Assembly (NCBI RefSeq): GCF_000298295.1
Contig: NZ_AMGM01000003.1
Coordinates: forward strand, 59,538-123,537
Direction of reading: 5' to 3'
DNA: 64,000 bases
Source: Cecembia lonarensis LW9
GTDB taxonomy: Bacteria; Bacteroidota; Bacteroidia; Cytophagales; Cyclobacteriaceae
Shown: positions 1-10,543 of the stretch, piece after piece
Position numbering within the stretch: the stretch's first letter is position 1
Layout: each line of letters begins with the position of its first letter
Program-made: the position numbers and the translations under genes
The notes under the pieces: generated by a model
Database searches by the model: none
Seen by the model: the letters and a program-made list of their open reading frames with translations, nothing else
Told to the model about the DNA's origin: nothing

Positions 1-58
1 AAAGGTAACGGTGAAAAATCTACCGGAAAAAGATTGTTACTAAAAAAAACAACATATT

Positions 59-277
59 ATGAAAAATTTAATCTTATTTGGCCTGCTAACATTTTCGCTA
101 TGGGTCTCAATCCCATTAATTTCACAAGCAGGCTGTACTGTAACTAGGTATTGCGGTAGTGCCGGTTCACTTTCATGCAATGGTACATCTTGTACTGGAT
201 CTAGGCCTGAGGTAGTAAATCCTTGGGTAAAATGTGATGGGGTTACAAGTTATTGTTATGGTCAACCAACTCCATAA
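59..277 (+). CDS. Small secreted cysteine-rich peptide (NVEALA-like, tentative)
   Basis: This 72-residue protein starts with a clear Sec signal peptide: K at position 3, a hydrophobic stretch to about residue 20, and a likely cut after SQA at residue 24. The mature part of about 48 residues holds six cysteines (CxxxxxxC and CxGxxxxxC-type spacings) plus many Gly, Ser and Thr, so a small disulfide-bonded fold is likely. QAGC is a poor lipobox, so a secreted form is preferred over a lipoprotein. The next gene on the same strand encodes a six-bladed propeller lipoprotein. Bacteroidota often place NVEALA-type mini-proteins beside such propellers, but the NVEALA motif itself is not visible here, so the family assignment is inference. 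Function is unknown. Confidence 0.6.
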   Translation: MKNLILFGLLTFSLWVSIPLISQAGCTVTRYCGSAGSLSCNGTSCTGSRPEVVNPWVKCDGVTSYCYGQPTP

Positions 278-288
278 CTATCATTAAA

Positions 289-319
289 TAATCTGCCTTG
301 AAAATTTCAAGGCAGATTA
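289..319 (+). terminator. Perfect 15-bp inverted repeat between peptide and propeller genes
   Basis: TAATCTGCCTTGAAA is followed after one base by its exact reverse complement. As RNA it can form a stem of at least 12 bp closed by an A/T-rich loop. No clear T-run follows on the plus strand, so it may be a transcript 3' end stabiliser or attenuator rather than a strong intrinsic terminator. It lies just after the stop codon of the small peptide gene. It also contains the TTG at 298 that could otherwise be read as the propeller start, which argues against that start. Confidence 0.6.
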
Positions 320-336
320 CAAAAAAACAATTGTTT

Positions 337-1326
337 ATGATCAAACTTATTAGTTATCTGACTATAATAATATTTATTTTAGGATGTTCAAAAGTTCAAA
401 CTGAAAAAATCCAATTATTCTCTACAGAAAAATTTTCAGACTATGATCTTGATTACTTCCTCTCCTCACTCAGTTCGATTGAGTTTGTCAATGGTACCTT
501 CTATATAACCGAATATGACTATAGCAGATTATTAATTTTAGATAGAGACTTTTCGAAGAAACTTTTAATTGATGATTCGCACGAAAATTCTGGAGTAAGC
601 TATCCTACATTTTCAACCCCTATTAACAACAAAATAGCTGTCTACAATTCAGGCAAACAAAGAATAGATTTTTACACCAATGAGGGGAAATTTATTGAAA
701 ATTTATCTTTAAAGGTGAATTCTGAGCTTTTGAATTTTGCTCAGCTAGACAATAAATTAGTCTACTCAATTTTACCAGATGATCTTCAAGGTCAATTTAT
801 TATCCATGATCAATACTCACATGAAATAAAAAGGTTTGGAGAATTAACCAACGTTTCATTCAACAAATTTCAAGAAATTTATAACAGCAAAGGTTATATT
901 TTCCCATTAAAAAAGGGGTTCATTACAGTTTTACCCACAACAGGCGAAATAACAATTTATGATTCAGATTTAAACTCATCCTATAGTACAAACATTTTAG
1001 AGGAGATAAATTTGAAATCTGTCAAGGAAGATATTTACAACTTTTACAAGACAACACCAAACAGCACTATCGATATTGTTTCGGATTGTAAATTATTTGA
1101 TGACAAATTATTCATATTGATTTATAACAGAAAACCAGAGGAGAGACCTAATCCCAGGCAAATTATTGTTTTCAATATTCATCAAAACGAAAAGATAAGA
1201 TTAGAAAAGAAATATAATATCGGTGACATAAACAGCTATTATTCAAAAATATGCATAATTCCACCCAACAAAATTGCAGCATTTGAATTGCAAACTAGCG
1301 ACATTCATATTTTTGAACTGAAATAA
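337..1326 (+). CDS. Six-bladed beta-propeller lipoprotein (TolB/NHL-like)
   Basis: From the ATG at 337 the protein is 329 residues and begins with a lipoprotein signal: Lys3, a hydrophobic core, then ILGC with the lipidated cysteine at residue 17. The remainder reads as repeated short beta blades of the type found in Bacteroidota six-bladed propeller proteins, for example the FVNGTFYITEYDYSRLLILD and KGFITVLPTTGEITIYD segments. It should be anchored in the cell envelope. The upstream in-frame TTG at 298 falls within a palindrome and adds residues unlike a signal peptide, so it is rejected. The neighbour at 59-277 is a small secreted peptide, and the two may act together. Ligand and function are not known. 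Confidence 0.65.
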   Translation: MIKLISYLTIIIFILGCSKVQTEKIQLFSTEKFSDYDLDYFLSSLSSIEFVNGTFYITEYDYSRLLILDRDFSKKLLIDDSHENSGVSYPTFSTPINNKIAVYNSGKQRIDFYTNEGKFIENLSLKVNSELLNFAQLDNKLVYSILPDDLQGQFIIHDQYSHEIKRFGELTNVSFNKFQEIYNSKGYIFPLKKGFITVLPTTGEITIYDSDLNSSYSTNILEEINLKSVKEDIYNFYKTTPNSTIDIVSDCKLFDDKLFILIYNRKPEERPNPRQIIVFNIHQNEKIRLEKKYNIGDINSYYSKICIIPPNKIAAFELQTSDIHIFELK

Positions 1327-1327
1327 A

Positions 1328-1350
1328 GTGAGGCATATATTATGCCTCAC
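1328..1350. terminator. Bidirectional hairpin between convergent genes
   Basis: GTGAGGCATA and TATGCCTCAC form a 10-bp stem with a three-base loop. It lies two bases after the propeller stop codon and overlaps the last codons of the convergent DUF3467 gene. On the minus strand it is followed by TTTATTT. It probably ends transcription from both sides. Confidence 0.65.
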
Positions 1351-1663
1351 CATAGCCCCCACCAAAATTCATTGGGAAATTTGGACCTTCAGCACCGGAT
1401 TGAATCTTTCCAAAAGACTGCTCATATTTTGCAATATTATCCTTCAATGCCGCCAACAACCTTTTGGCATGATCCGGCGTCATGATGATCCTGGATTTTA
1501 CTTTGGCCTTGGGCACACCTGGCATCAAGCGGATAAAATCAATGACAAACTCTGAATTCGAATGGGCAATCATCGCTAAGTTGGAATAAATGCCTTCAGC
1601 TACCTCTTCGGGTAATTCTACATCAATCTGTTGATTCTGGGGGGTATTCTTTCCGTCTTCCAT
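1340..1663 (-). CDS. DUF3467 domain protein downstream of rpoC
   Basis: This 107-residue cytosolic protein matches the DUF3467 family: an acidic N-terminus, then segments such as GIYSNLAMIAHSNSEFVIDF and RIIMTPDHAKRLLAALKDNI, and a Gly-rich end. In Bacteroidota a gene of this family commonly follows rpoC, as here, with 64 bp between the genes. The biochemical role is unknown; position suggests a link to transcription but nothing in the sequence proves it. A strong hairpin with a T-tract sits in the gap, so expression is by read-through or from its own promoter. Family assignment is confident, function is not. Confidence 0.85.
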   Translation of the reverse strand: MEDGKNTPQNQQIDVELPEEVAEGIYSNLAMIAHSNSEFVIDFIRLMPGVPKAKVKSRIIMTPDHAKRLLAALKDNIAKYEQSFGKIQSGAEGPNFPMNFGGGYGEA

Positions 1664-1674
1664 ATTTTTTGATT

Positions 1675-1706
1675 AAAAAAGGCCTGTATTTCACTACAGG
1701 CCTTTT
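1675..1706 (-). terminator. Intrinsic terminator after rpoC
   Basis: On the minus strand AAAAGGCCTGTA pairs with TACAGGCCTTTT around a six-base loop, followed by a T-run. It lies between the rpoC stop codon and the DUF3467 start codon, so it should end or reduce transcription of the rpo operon before DUF3467. Confidence 0.8.
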
Positions 1707-1727
1707 ATGATGATCTATGTAATTCGA

Positions 1728-4700
1728 TTACTTAACAGCCTCTTTAGACTTTCTGATGGTCTTGTCCTTTTCTGCTGACATTCTATCATACTCATCTTGA
1801 GACCCCACGATGATACTTTTGAAGTTTCTCTGGCCGGTACCTGCAGGAATCAAATGCCCTACAATTACGTTTTCTTTCAAGCCCAAAAGTTCATCACGCT
1901 TACCTCTGATGGCAGCTTCACTCAACACTTTGGTAGTCTCCTGGAAGGAAGCCGCTGAGATAAAGCTCTCAGTGCCCAAAGATGCCGCCGTGATACCTTG
2001 AAGTGTTGGTCTGGAAACCGCAGTCTCAGCATCGCGCACCTGAACCAATTTCAAGTCCTTACGCTTTAAGCTGGAGTTCTCATCTCTCAACCTTCTGGCA
2101 GTAATGATCATACCAGGCTTCAAAGTAGAAGAATCACCGGCATCCATCACCACTTTCTTATCGAGGATATTGTCATTTTCCTCTCTGAAAGCCCACTTGT
2201 CTACAGTTTGTCCCTGTAGGAAGTTTGTATCTCCCGGCTCTAGGATTTCAACTTTTTGCATCATCTGGCTCACAATCACCTCAATGTGCTTATCGTTGAT
2301 TTTCACACCTTGCAGACGATAAACTTCCTGAATTTCATTCACCAAGTACTCCTGAACCGCAGTTGGCCCTTTGATGGCCAAGATATCATTTGGCGTAATA
2401 GCGCCATCAGAAAGTGGTTCACCAGCTCTGATAAAGTCGTTCTCCTGAACCAGAATGTGCTTGGACAAGGAAACCATGTACCTTTTCTTCACACCATCCC
2501 TTGACTCAATGAAAATCTCTCTGTTACCACGCTTAATTCCACCATAAGTTACCACACCGTCAATTTCAGAAACTACAGCCGGGTTGGATGGGTTCCTGGC
2601 TTCGAACAATTCAGTTACTCTTGGAAGACCACCGGTAATATCTCTGGTTTTACCTACAGACCTTGGGATTTTAACCAAAATCTGACCAGCTCTTACTTTA
2701 TCTCCAGATTCCACAGCAAGGTGGGCACCAACAGGAATGTTATACGCTTTACTTTCCTCACCATAGTTAACCACTACGGCTGGGTTTTTAGTCTTATCTT
2801 TTGTGTCGATGATCACTTTTTCACGATAACCTGTCTGATCATCGGCAACTTCTTTGTAAGTGATACCCTCTATAATGGCTTCAAATTCTACAGAACCGTC
2901 AAACTCAGAAAGAATGACTGCATTATATGGATCCCATGTACACAATGACTCACCCTTGGCAATTTTCTGGCCATCCTTTACATTCAATACCGCACCATAA
3001 GGCACGTGATTGGATACTAAGGTTTTGCCAGACTTGGCATCATTGATTTTGATTTCACCGGATCGACCCATAACGATGGAAATAGCGTCACCATCTTTAT
3101 TGGTAGTATCAATCCACCTTAATTCTTCTTCAAATTCAACAACACCATCAAATTTAGCATTGATACTTGCCTCCACAGAGATATTTGATGCTGTACCTCC
3201 TACGTGGAAAGTTCTCAAAGTCAACTGAGTACCCGGTTCACCAATGGACTGTGCTGCAATAACACCAACAGATTCACCTGATTGAACCATTCCTCCAGTC
3301 GCAAGATTTCGGCCGTAACACTTGGCACAAACACCTCTTCTGGTCTCACAAGTCAATACTGATCTGATCTCAACCTCTTCGATTGTGGATTCATCTACTG
3401 TCTTAGCAATTTCTTCTGTAATCTCTATTCCAGAAGGAATAACGAGTTCATCAGTTATCGGGTCATATACATCATGAACGGACACCCTACCCAAAATTCT
3501 CTCAGATAGAGGTTCTACAATTTCGTCGTTATCTTTTAATGCAGAGACAACCAAACCTCTCAAAGTACCGCAATCATCTTCAGAGATGATCATGTCCTGT
3601 GCCACGTCTACTAACCTTCTGGTCAAATAACCGGCATCAGCTGTTTTCAAAGCGGTATCGGCAAGACCTTTACGGGCACCGTGGGTAGAGATAAAGTACT
3701 CCAATACGTCCAAACCCTCTTTAAAGTTGGACAGGATTGGGTTCTCGATAATTTCACCAACAGAACCCTGAAGGTTTTTCTGTGGCTTCGCCATCAAACC
3801 TCTCATACCACCCAACTGACGGATCTGCTCTCTGGAACCTCTGGCCCCTGAGTGCATCATCATGTAGATGGCATTGAAACCTTGCTTATCCTCTTCCATC
3901 TGTTTCATCAGGATGTTGGTCAAGAAGGAGTTGGTTCTGGTCCAGATATCAATTACCTGGTTGTATCTTTCATTGTCCGTGATCAGACCCATGAGGTAGT
4001 TGTTCCATACTTGGTCAACCTCATCTTTGGCCTTATTGATCAAAATGTCTTTATCATCCGGGATGATTACATCATTTAACCCCATTGAAAGACCACCGGA
4101 ATATGCCATTTGGAAACCAAGATGCTTGATGTCATCAAGGAATTGAGCTGTTCTGGCTACACCGCAGATTTTAACTACTTCAGAGATAATCTGCTGCAGT
4201 TTTTTCTTGGTGAGCAGTTCGTTCACAAAACCTACTTCCTCAGGTACAAACTGGTTGAAGATCAATCTACCGGCAACGGTATCAATCACTTTTTCCTCTA
4301 GAGCGCCCTCTTCATTTCTGACTTTGACTTTACATTTTATCAATGCATGTTTAGAGACCGTTCCTTCATTCATGGCAATGATCACCTCTTCTTCGCCATA
4401 GAAGGTCATTCCTTCGCCCAAAACAGGCTCCTCAGGAGTGGATTTTTTACCTTTGGTCACATAATAAAGACCAAGTACCATGTCTTGCGAAGGTACCGTA
4501 ATCGGTGCACCATTGGCAGGGTTAAGGATATTGTGTGAGGACAGCATCAATGTTGATGCTTCCAAGATGGCTTCATGTCCTAAAGGAACGTGTACCGCCA
4601 TTTGATCACCATCGAAGTCAGCGTTGAAGGCTGTACACACCAATGGATGCAGCTGAATAGCCTTGCCTTCGATCAGTTTTGGCTGGAAGGCCTGAATACC

Positions 4701-6038
4701 CAGTCTGTGCAATGTTGGGGCACGGTTTAGTAGTACCGGGTGCCCTTTCAATACATTCTCTAGGATATCCCAAACTACCGGATCTTTTCTATCTACAATC
4801 TTTTTGGCAGATTTTACCGTTTTCACAATACCTCTTTCAATCAGCTTCCTGATAATAAAAGGCTTGAACAATTCAGCGGCCATATTTTTAGGAAGACCGC
4901 ACTCATGGAGTTTCAATTCTGGTCCGACTACGATCACAGAACGACCGGAGTAATCCACCCTTTTACCCAAAAGGTTCTGACGGAAACGGCCCTGCTTGCC
5001 CTTCAGCATGTCTGAAAGGGATTTAAGTGCCCTGTTACCGTCTGATCTTACTGCATTTACTTTTCTGGAATTATCAAACAAGGAATCAACTGCTTCCTGA
5101 AGCATACGCTTTTCGTTTCTCAAAATCACCTCAGGAGCTTTGATATCGATCAAACGCTTCAAACGGTTGTTTCTGATGATCACCCTTCTATACAGATCAT
5201 TAAGGTCAGAAGTAGCAAATCTACCACCATCCAAAGGTACCAATGGTCTCAATTCCGGTGGTATAACAGGAACCATACGGATCACCATCCACTCAGGACG
5301 GTTTTCAATTCTGGTTCTGGCATCTCTGAAAGCCTCAACAACTTTCAATCTTTTCAATGCTTCCGCCTTACGCTGCTGAGATGTATCAGTAGCAGCCTGG
5401 TGCCTTAAGCTGTAAGACAGGTCGTCCAAGTCCAACCTTGCCAATAGCATTTCAATGGCTTCCGCACCCATTTTGGCTATAAACTTATTAGGATCTTCAT
5501 CGTCAAGCATTTGGTTTTCCTTTGGAAGCTTGTCCATGATATCCAAATACTCATCTTCTGTCAAAAAGTCTAAATACTGAACACCGTCCTCGGCCTTGAT
5601 ACCTGGATTGATTACTGCATATCTTTCATAATAAACAATCTGATCCAATTTCTTGGTAGGCAGGCCAAGAAGGTAACCGATTTTGTTAGGAAGGGACTTA
5701 AAGTACCAGATGTGCGCTACCGGAACCACCAATTCAATATGGCCCATACGCTCTCTTCTTACTTTTTTCTCAGTCACTTCAACACCACATCGGTCACAGA
5801 TAATGCCCTTATACCTTATGCGCTTATATTTCCCACAATGACATTCCCAATCTTTCACAGGACCGAAAATCCGCTCACAGAACAAACCACCCATTTCAGG
5901 CTTATAGGTTCTGTAGTTGATGGTTTCAGGCTGCGTTACTTCACCATGTGAACTATCCAGAATGGATTCTGGAGAGGCCAAACTAATAGTGACTCTGGAA
6001 AAGTCGTTGTTTAGTTTTTTATTTTTTCTGAACGCCAT
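1728..6038 (-). CDS. rpoC: DNA-directed RNA polymerase subunit beta'
   Basis: RpoC of 1436 residues, the usual length for Bacteroidota. The first zinc site is visible as C66, C68, C81 and C84. The catalytic loop [12 protein letters not shown], whose three aspartates bind the active-site magnesium, lies near residue 475. The second zinc cluster is within [15 protein letters not shown], followed by the trigger-loop region [20 protein letters not shown]. The subunit forms the clamp and active centre with RpoB. The start at 6038 gives the conserved [10 protein letters not shown]-terminus. It lies 47 bp after rpoB in the same operon, with a small GNRA hairpin between them. No anomaly is seen. Confidence 0.99.
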   Translation of the reverse strand: MAFRKNKKLNNDFSRVTISLASPESILDSSHGEVTQPETINYRTYKPEMGGLFCERIFGPVKDWECHCGKYKRIRYKGIICDRCGVEVTEKKVRRERMGHIELVVPVAHIWYFKSLPNKIGYLLGLPTKKLDQIVYYERYAVINPGIKAEDGVQYLDFLTEDEYLDIMDKLPKENQMLDDEDPNKFIAKMGAEAIEMLLARLDLDDLSYSLRHQAATDTSQQRKAEALKRLKVVEAFRDARTRIENRPEWMVIRMVPVIPPELRPLVPLDGGRFATSDLNDLYRRVIIRNNRLKRLIDIKAPEVILRNEKRMLQEAVDSLFDNSRKVNAVRSDGNRALKSLSDMLKGKQGRFRQNLLGKRVDYSGRSVIVVGPELKLHECGLPKNMAAELFKPFIIRKLIERGIVKTVKSAKKIVDRKDPVVWDILENVLKGHPVLLNRAPTLHRLGIQAFQPKLIEGKAIQLHPLVCTAFNADFDGDQMAVHVPLGHEAILEASTLMLSSHNILNPANGAPITVPSQDMVLGLYYVTKGKKSTPEEPVLGEGMTFYGEEEVIIAMNEGTVSKHALIKCKVKVRNEEGALEEKVIDTVAGRLIFNQFVPEEVGFVNELLTKKKLQQIISEVVKICGVARTAQFLDDIKHLGFQMAYSGGLSMGLNDVIIPDDKDILINKAKDEVDQVWNNYLMGLITDNERYNQVIDIWTRTNSFLTNILMKQMEEDKQGFNAIYMMMHSGARGSREQIRQLGGMRGLMAKPQKNLQGSVGEIIENPILSNFKEGLDVLEYFISTHGARKGLADTALKTADAGYLTRRLVDVAQDMIISEDDCGTLRGLVVSALKDNDEIVEPLSERILGRVSVHDVYDPITDELVIPSGIEITEEIAKTVDESTIEEVEIRSVLTCETRRGVCAKCYGRNLATGGMVQSGESVGVIAAQSIGEPGTQLTLRTFHVGGTASNISVEASINAKFDGVVEFEEELRWIDTTNKDGDAISIVMGRSGEIKINDAKSGKTLVSNHVPYGAVLNVKDGQKIAKGESLCTWDPYNAVILSEFDGSVEFEAIIEGITYKEVADDQTGYREKVIIDTKDKTKNPAVVVNYGEESKAYNIPVGAHLAVESGDKVRAGQILVKIPRSVGKTRDITGGLPRVTELFEARNPSNPAVVSEIDGVVTYGGIKRGNREIFIESRDGVKKRYMVSLSKHILVQENDFIRAGEPLSDGAITPNDILAIKGPTAVQEYLVNEIQEVYRLQGVKINDKHIEVIVSQMMQKVEILEPGDTNFLQGQTVDKWAFREENDNILDKKVVMDAGDSSTLKPGMIITARRLRDENSSLKRKDLKLVQVRDAETAVSRPTLQGITAASLGTESFISAASFQETTKVLSEAAIRGKRDELLGLKENVIVGHLIPAGTGQRNFKSIIVGSQDEYDRMSAEKDKTIRKSKEAVK

Positions 6039-6059
6039 AATTGTTGAAGAGTATGTTAA

Positions 6060-6073
6060 GGGCCTTTCGGCCC
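6060..6073 (-). other. GNRA-type hairpin between rpoB and rpoC
   Basis: On the minus strand GGGCC-GAAA-GGCCC forms a five-pair GC stem closed by a GAAA tetraloop, inside the 47-bp rpoB-rpoC gap. No T-run follows in the transcription direction, so it is not a typical terminator. A role in mRNA stability or processing between the two cistrons is possible. It could act as a weak terminator for the opposite strand, where an eight-base T-run follows. Confidence 0.5.
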
Positions 6074-6085
6074 ATTTTTTTTGAA

Positions 6086-9000
6086 TTAATCAAGGGTAAT
6101 TTCAAGAGCCAAACCTCTCAATTCATGAACCAATACATTGAATGATTCCGGAATATTAGGCTTTGGAAGGTTTTCACCTTTCACGATAGCTTCATAAGCT
6201 TTAGCTCTACCTACTACATCATCAGACTTAACTGTCAGGATCTCTTGAAGTACATGGGATGCACCAAATGCTTCCAAAGCCCACACTTCCATTTCTCCGA
6301 AACGCTGCCCGCCAAACTGTGCTTTACCACCCAAAGGCTGTTGCGTAATGAGTGAGTATGGTCCTATAGACCTAGCGTGCATCTTATCGTCTACCAAGTG
6401 ACCTAGCTTCAGCATGTAGGCAATACCTACAGTTACAGGTTGGTCAAACTTATTCCCGGTAAGACCATCAAACAAGTAAGTCCTGCCATATGCCGGTAAG
6501 CCTGCTGCATCCAATTCTGTGGATACTTCTTCCATAGTAGCACCATCGAATATTGGGGTAGCATATTTCTTACCTAGCTTCAAACCTGCCCATGCCAATA
6601 CTGTCTCATAAATCTGTCCGATGTTCATCCTTGATGGTACACCTAATGGATTCAATACGATATCCATAGGCGTTCCGTCCTCCAAGAACGGCATATCCTC
6701 ATCTCTTACGATTTTGGCCACAATACCCTTGTTACCGTGACGGCCGGCCATCTTATCACCCACTTTCAGCTTACGCTTTTTGGCAATGTATACCTTAGCC
6801 AACTGTACGATACCTGCAGGAAGCTCATCCCCGACTTCCAGTGTAAACTTGTCTCTCTTGAACCTACCGGAAATTTCATTTCTGGAGTTGACATAGTTTT
6901 TCACCAATTGTTGGATCAGGTCATTGGTATGAAGATCTTCTGTCCAATCATCCAAAATGATGTCCGAAATTAAGTTCGCCTCTTCAGGCACATTGTAATT
7001 GGACTCATCTCTGTAAGGGTTTTTGGCAGGGAAAAGGTTCTGTTCAATGTTCTTAGCATTAAATTTCATCCCTTTGCTGATGATCTCATCACCAAATTTA
7101 TGTTTAACACCCTGTGAAGTTTTACCATCGAGTAAGGTTACCAGCTTATTGATCATTTTTGCCCGGATACCCAAAAGGTCTTTGGAGTACTTCGCTTTTA
7201 ATTTCTCAACTTCAGCCTTTGCCTTAGCCCTTAAATCTTTATCCTTTTTAGGTCTTGAAAACAACTTGGTCTCAATTACCACACCATTCAAAGATGGTGA
7301 AGCTTTTAAAGAAGCATCTTTCACATCACCGGCTTTGTCACCAAAGATAGCCCTTAGTAATTTCTCTTCCGGAGTTGGATCGGTTTCACCTTTAGGCGTG
7401 ATTTTACCAATGATGATATCACCTTCTTTTACTTCAGCTCCCACTCGGATGATACCGTTTTCGTCAAGGTTTTTAACTGCTTCTTCAGAAACGTTAGGTA
7501 TCTCAGAGGTCAATTCCTCTTCTCCTCTTTTGGTATCCCTTACTTCCAATTGGAACTCCTCAATATGGATAGAGGTGAAGATATCTTCTCTAACTACCCT
7601 TTCAGAAATAACAATCGCATCTTCGAAGTTATACCCCTGCCAAGGCATGTAAGCTACTCTTAGGTTTTTACCAAGAGCGAGCTCACCCTGATTGGTGGAG
7701 TATCCTTCACAAAGTACCTGTCCTTTGGTAATTCTATCTCCTTTAAGCACCAATGGTGTCAAGTTGATAGTAGTATCTTGGTTTGTTCTTCTGAACTTTA
7801 TCAGACTGTAGGTTTTATACTGATCGGTGAAATTAACCAGAAGTTCATCGTCACTAAGGTCATATTTGATGGTAATGCTTTTCGCATCCACATATTCCAC
7901 TACCCCATCGGCTTCTGCAACAATAAGGGCCCTGGAATCTCTTGCAGCTTTGGACTCAAGACCAGTACCAACGATTGGTGACTCAGGCTTCAATAATGGA
8001 ACCGCCTGACGCTGCATGTTAGAACCCATCAAAGCCCTGTTAGCATCATCGTGCTCCAAGAATGGAATCAAGGAAGCAGCAACAGATACAATTTGGTTTG
8101 GCGCCACATCCATGTAGCTAATTTCCTTAGGCTCCAACACAGGGAAGTCACCTTCAAATCTTGCTTTTACACGTTCATTAATGAAGTTACCTTGTTCATC
8201 CAACGGCGCATTAGCCTGCGCTATGTTATTATCATCTTCTTCTTCTGCAGTCAGGAACACAATGTCATTGGCATCCATGCTTACTTTGCCTTCTTTCACC
8301 TTTCTATAAGGTGTTTCCAAGAAGCCCATCGTATTCACTTTTGCATGAACACAAAGAGAAGATATCAAGCCGATGTTTGGACCTTCTGGTGTTTCAATGG
8401 TACAGAGACGGCCATAATGTGTATAGTGAACGTCACGGACCTCAAATCCTGCCCTTTCTCTGGATAGACCACCGGGCCCCAAAGCAGACAGCCTACGTTT
8501 GTGCGTAAGTTCGGCCAGCGGGTTGGTTTGGTCCATAAACTGAGATAGCTGATTGGTACCAAAGAAAGAATTGATTACAGAAGAAAGCGTACGGGCATTG
8601 ATCAGATCTACAGGTTTGAAGTCTTCATTATCCCTAACGTTCATTCTTTCGCGGATAGTTCTGGCCATTCTGGCCAAACCTACACCAAATTGACTGTAAA
8701 GTTGCTCTCCTACAGTTCTTACCCTCCTATTTGAAAGGTGATCGATATCATCTACAACGGCTTTCGAATTGATCAATCCGATCAAGTATTTTACGATGTT
8801 AATGATATCTTCAGTTGTCAATACAATTTTTTCAGGATCAATGCTCAGACCCAGCTTTTTATTGATTCTATATCTACCAACTTCACCAAGGTCATAGCGC
8901 TTGTCTGAGAAGAATAGGCCATGGATTACCTCACGGGCCGTAGACTCATCAGGAGCTTCCGTATTCCTTAACTGACGGTAAATCACTTCAACTGCTTCTT

Positions 9001-9961
9001 TTTCAGAGTTGGAGTTATCCTTTTGAAGGGTATTGTAGATAATGGAATAATCCGCCACATTCACATCTTCCCTATGTAGGATAACAGATTTGGCACCGGA
9101 TTCAAGAATCAATTCAATATCTTCGTCTGTCAGAACGGAATCCCTTTCTAACAAAACTTCATTTCTATCTATAGATACTACCTCACCAGTATCCTCATCA
9201 ACGAAATCTTCCACCCAGGTTCTCAAAACACGGGCTGCAAGCTTACGGCCTGTAATTTTTTTCAAGGTACTCTTGTGCGCTTCAACCTCTTCAGAAAGAC
9301 CAAAAAGATCAAGAATTTCCTTATCAGAACCGTATCCAATGGCTCTTAACAAGGTTGTAACAGGGAATTTCTTTTTTCGGTCGATATAAGCATACATGAC
9401 ATTATTAATGTCAGTGGCAAATTCTATCCAGCTCCCTTTGAAGGGTATAATTCTAGCCGAATACAATTTAGTACCATTGGTATGCTTGCTTTGAGCAAAG
9501 AACACGCCGGGAGACCTATGAAGTTGAGATACGATAACCCTTTCAGCGCCATTGATAACAAAGGAACCTTTTTCGGTCATGTATGGAAGGTTTCCTAAGA
9601 AAACTTCCTGTTCAATTGTTTCAAAGTCTTCATTATCCTCATCATGACAAAGCAGTCTTAATTTTGCCTTAAGGGGAACGGAGTATGTCAAACCCCTGTC
9701 AATACACTCTTCAACGCTGTATTTTGGAGGGTCCACTGTGTAGTCAATAAACTCAAGGGTGAAATTTTCCCGGGAATCTGAAATAGGGAAATTTTCTGAA
9801 AAAACCTTGAACAGACCATCCTGTCTTCTTCTTTCTGCTGGAGTATCCAACTGGAAGAAGTCCTTGAAAGATTGTAATTGGATATCTAGGAAATCCGGAT
9901 AGTCTTTGACTACCTTTATTGATGAGAAACTTTTCCTTGCGGTTTGATTCTGGATAGCCAA
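6086..9961 (-). CDS. rpoB: DNA-directed RNA polymerase subunit beta
   Basis: RpoB, 1291 residues from the chosen TTG start at 9961 ([15 protein letters not shown]). The reading frame is open upstream to an ATG at 10042, but those 27 extra residues are hydrophobic, unlike RpoB, and begin next to a terminator-like hairpin. RpoB landmarks: the rifampicin region with [20 protein letters not shown] and [13 protein letters not shown], the [17 protein letters not shown] segment, the switch region [10 protein letters not shown], and the C-terminal [20 protein letters not shown]. The binding-pocket residues look wild type. It is transcribed with rplJL upstream and rpoC downstream. Start-site confidence is lower than gene identity. 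Confidence 0.97.
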   Translation of the reverse strand: MAIQNQTARKSFSSIKVVKDYPDFLDIQLQSFKDFFQLDTPAERRRQDGLFKVFSENFPISDSRENFTLEFIDYTVDPPKYSVEECIDRGLTYSVPLKAKLRLLCHDEDNEDFETIEQEVFLGNLPYMTEKGSFVINGAERVIVSQLHRSPGVFFAQSKHTNGTKLYSARIIPFKGSWIEFATDINNVMYAYIDRKKKFPVTTLLRAIGYGSDKEILDLFGLSEEVEAHKSTLKKITGRKLAARVLRTWVEDFVDEDTGEVVSIDRNEVLLERDSVLTDEDIELILESGAKSVILHREDVNVADYSIIYNTLQKDNSNSEKEAVEVIYRQLRNTEAPDESTAREVIHGLFFSDKRYDLGEVGRYRINKKLGLSIDPEKIVLTTEDIINIVKYLIGLINSKAVVDDIDHLSNRRVRTVGEQLYSQFGVGLARMARTIRERMNVRDNEDFKPVDLINARTLSSVINSFFGTNQLSQFMDQTNPLAELTHKRRLSALGPGGLSRERAGFEVRDVHYTHYGRLCTIETPEGPNIGLISSLCVHAKVNTMGFLETPYRKVKEGKVSMDANDIVFLTAEEEDDNNIAQANAPLDEQGNFINERVKARFEGDFPVLEPKEISYMDVAPNQIVSVAASLIPFLEHDDANRALMGSNMQRQAVPLLKPESPIVGTGLESKAARDSRALIVAEADGVVEYVDAKSITIKYDLSDDELLVNFTDQYKTYSLIKFRRTNQDTTINLTPLVLKGDRITKGQVLCEGYSTNQGELALGKNLRVAYMPWQGYNFEDAIVISERVVREDIFTSIHIEEFQLEVRDTKRGEEELTSEIPNVSEEAVKNLDENGIIRVGAEVKEGDIIIGKITPKGETDPTPEEKLLRAIFGDKAGDVKDASLKASPSLNGVVIETKLFSRPKKDKDLRAKAKAEVEKLKAKYSKDLLGIRAKMINKLVTLLDGKTSQGVKHKFGDEIISKGMKFNAKNIEQNLFPAKNPYRDESNYNVPEEANLISDIILDDWTEDLHTNDLIQQLVKNYVNSRNEISGRFKRDKFTLEVGDELPAGIVQLAKVYIAKKRKLKVGDKMAGRHGNKGIVAKIVRDEDMPFLEDGTPMDIVLNPLGVPSRMNIGQIYETVLAWAGLKLGKKYATPIFDGATMEEVSTELDAAGLPAYGRTYLFDGLTGNKFDQPVTVGIAYMLKLGHLVDDKMHARSIGPYSLITQQPLGGKAQFGGQRFGEMEVWALEAFGASHVLQEILTVKSDDVVGRAKAYEAIVKGENLPKPNIPESFNVLVHELRGLALEITLD

Positions 9962-10052
9962 GGCAGTATATGTTTTTAGTGAAAATAAATAACCAAAAGC
10001 GACAATTTTCGCTTGAAATAGTGCAATTTTATACCTGAGCACAAACAGGAAA

Positions 10053-10076
10053 AGACCTGACTAGTTAGTCAGGTCT
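10053..10076 (-). terminator. rplL-rpoB intergenic hairpin (attenuator-like)
   Basis: AGACCTGACTA and TAGTCAGGTCT form a perfect 11-bp stem with a two-base centre, followed by TTTTCC on the minus strand. It sits between rplL and rpoB. In many bacteria a partial terminator or RNase site here sets the higher ribosomal protein to RNA polymerase ratio. That role is inferred from position. Confidence 0.65.
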
Positions 10077-10117
10077 AAGCGCATAACCTTACCTATAAAA
10101 AGGAAAGGCTATTCAAA

Positions 10118-10501
10118 TTACTTAATTTCTACTTCAGCACCAGCTTCTTCTAGAGACTTCTTCAAAGCGTCAGCCTCGTCTTTAGCGATACCTTCTTTAA
10201 CTGCTTTAGGAGCACTATCAACCAATTCTTTAGCTTCTTTCAAGCCAAGACCAGTCAATTCCTTAACAAGCTTCACAACAGCCAATTTTTGACCACCAGC
10301 AGCTTTCAGGATAACGTCAAAAGCAGTTTTTTCTTCTTCAGCAGCGGCTTCACCAGCACCAGCACCACCACCAGCTACCATTACAGCACCAGCTGCAGCA
10401 GGTTCGATACCGTACTGATCTTTAAGGATATCTGTCAATTCTTTTACTTCTTTTACAGTCAAGTTAACCAACTGTTCTGCAAGTTGTGTAAGATCTGCCA
10501 T
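10118..10501 (-). CDS. rplL: 50S ribosomal protein L7/L12
   Basis: A 127-residue acidic protein with the L7/L12 layout: an N-terminal dimerisation helix region ([20 protein letters not shown]), an Ala/Gly-rich flexible hinge around residues 36-55, and the C-terminal factor-binding domain with [24 protein letters not shown]. It forms the ribosome stalk with L10 and recruits elongation factors. It follows rplJ by 42 bp and precedes the attenuator-like hairpin before rpoB. Confidence 0.99.
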   Translation of the reverse strand: MADLTQLAEQLVNLTVKEVKELTDILKDQYGIEPAAAGAVMVAGGGAGAGEAAAEEEKTAFDVILKAAGGQKLAVVKLVKELTGLGLKEAKELVDSAPKAVKEGIAKDEADALKKSLEEAGAEVEIK

Positions 10502-10543
10502 TTTATTACTAATTTAAATTGTTTTTTGAATGATTTGATACGA

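Noticed and set aside
298..336. Extended N-terminus of the propeller protein from TTG 298
   Set aside because: It starts inside a perfect palindrome and the added residues spoil an otherwise good lipoprotein signal beginning at 337.
7023..7652. 209-codon plus-strand frame opposite rpoB
   Set aside because: It is antisense to a highly conserved part of rpoB and its Ser/Leu-rich product has no family likeness.
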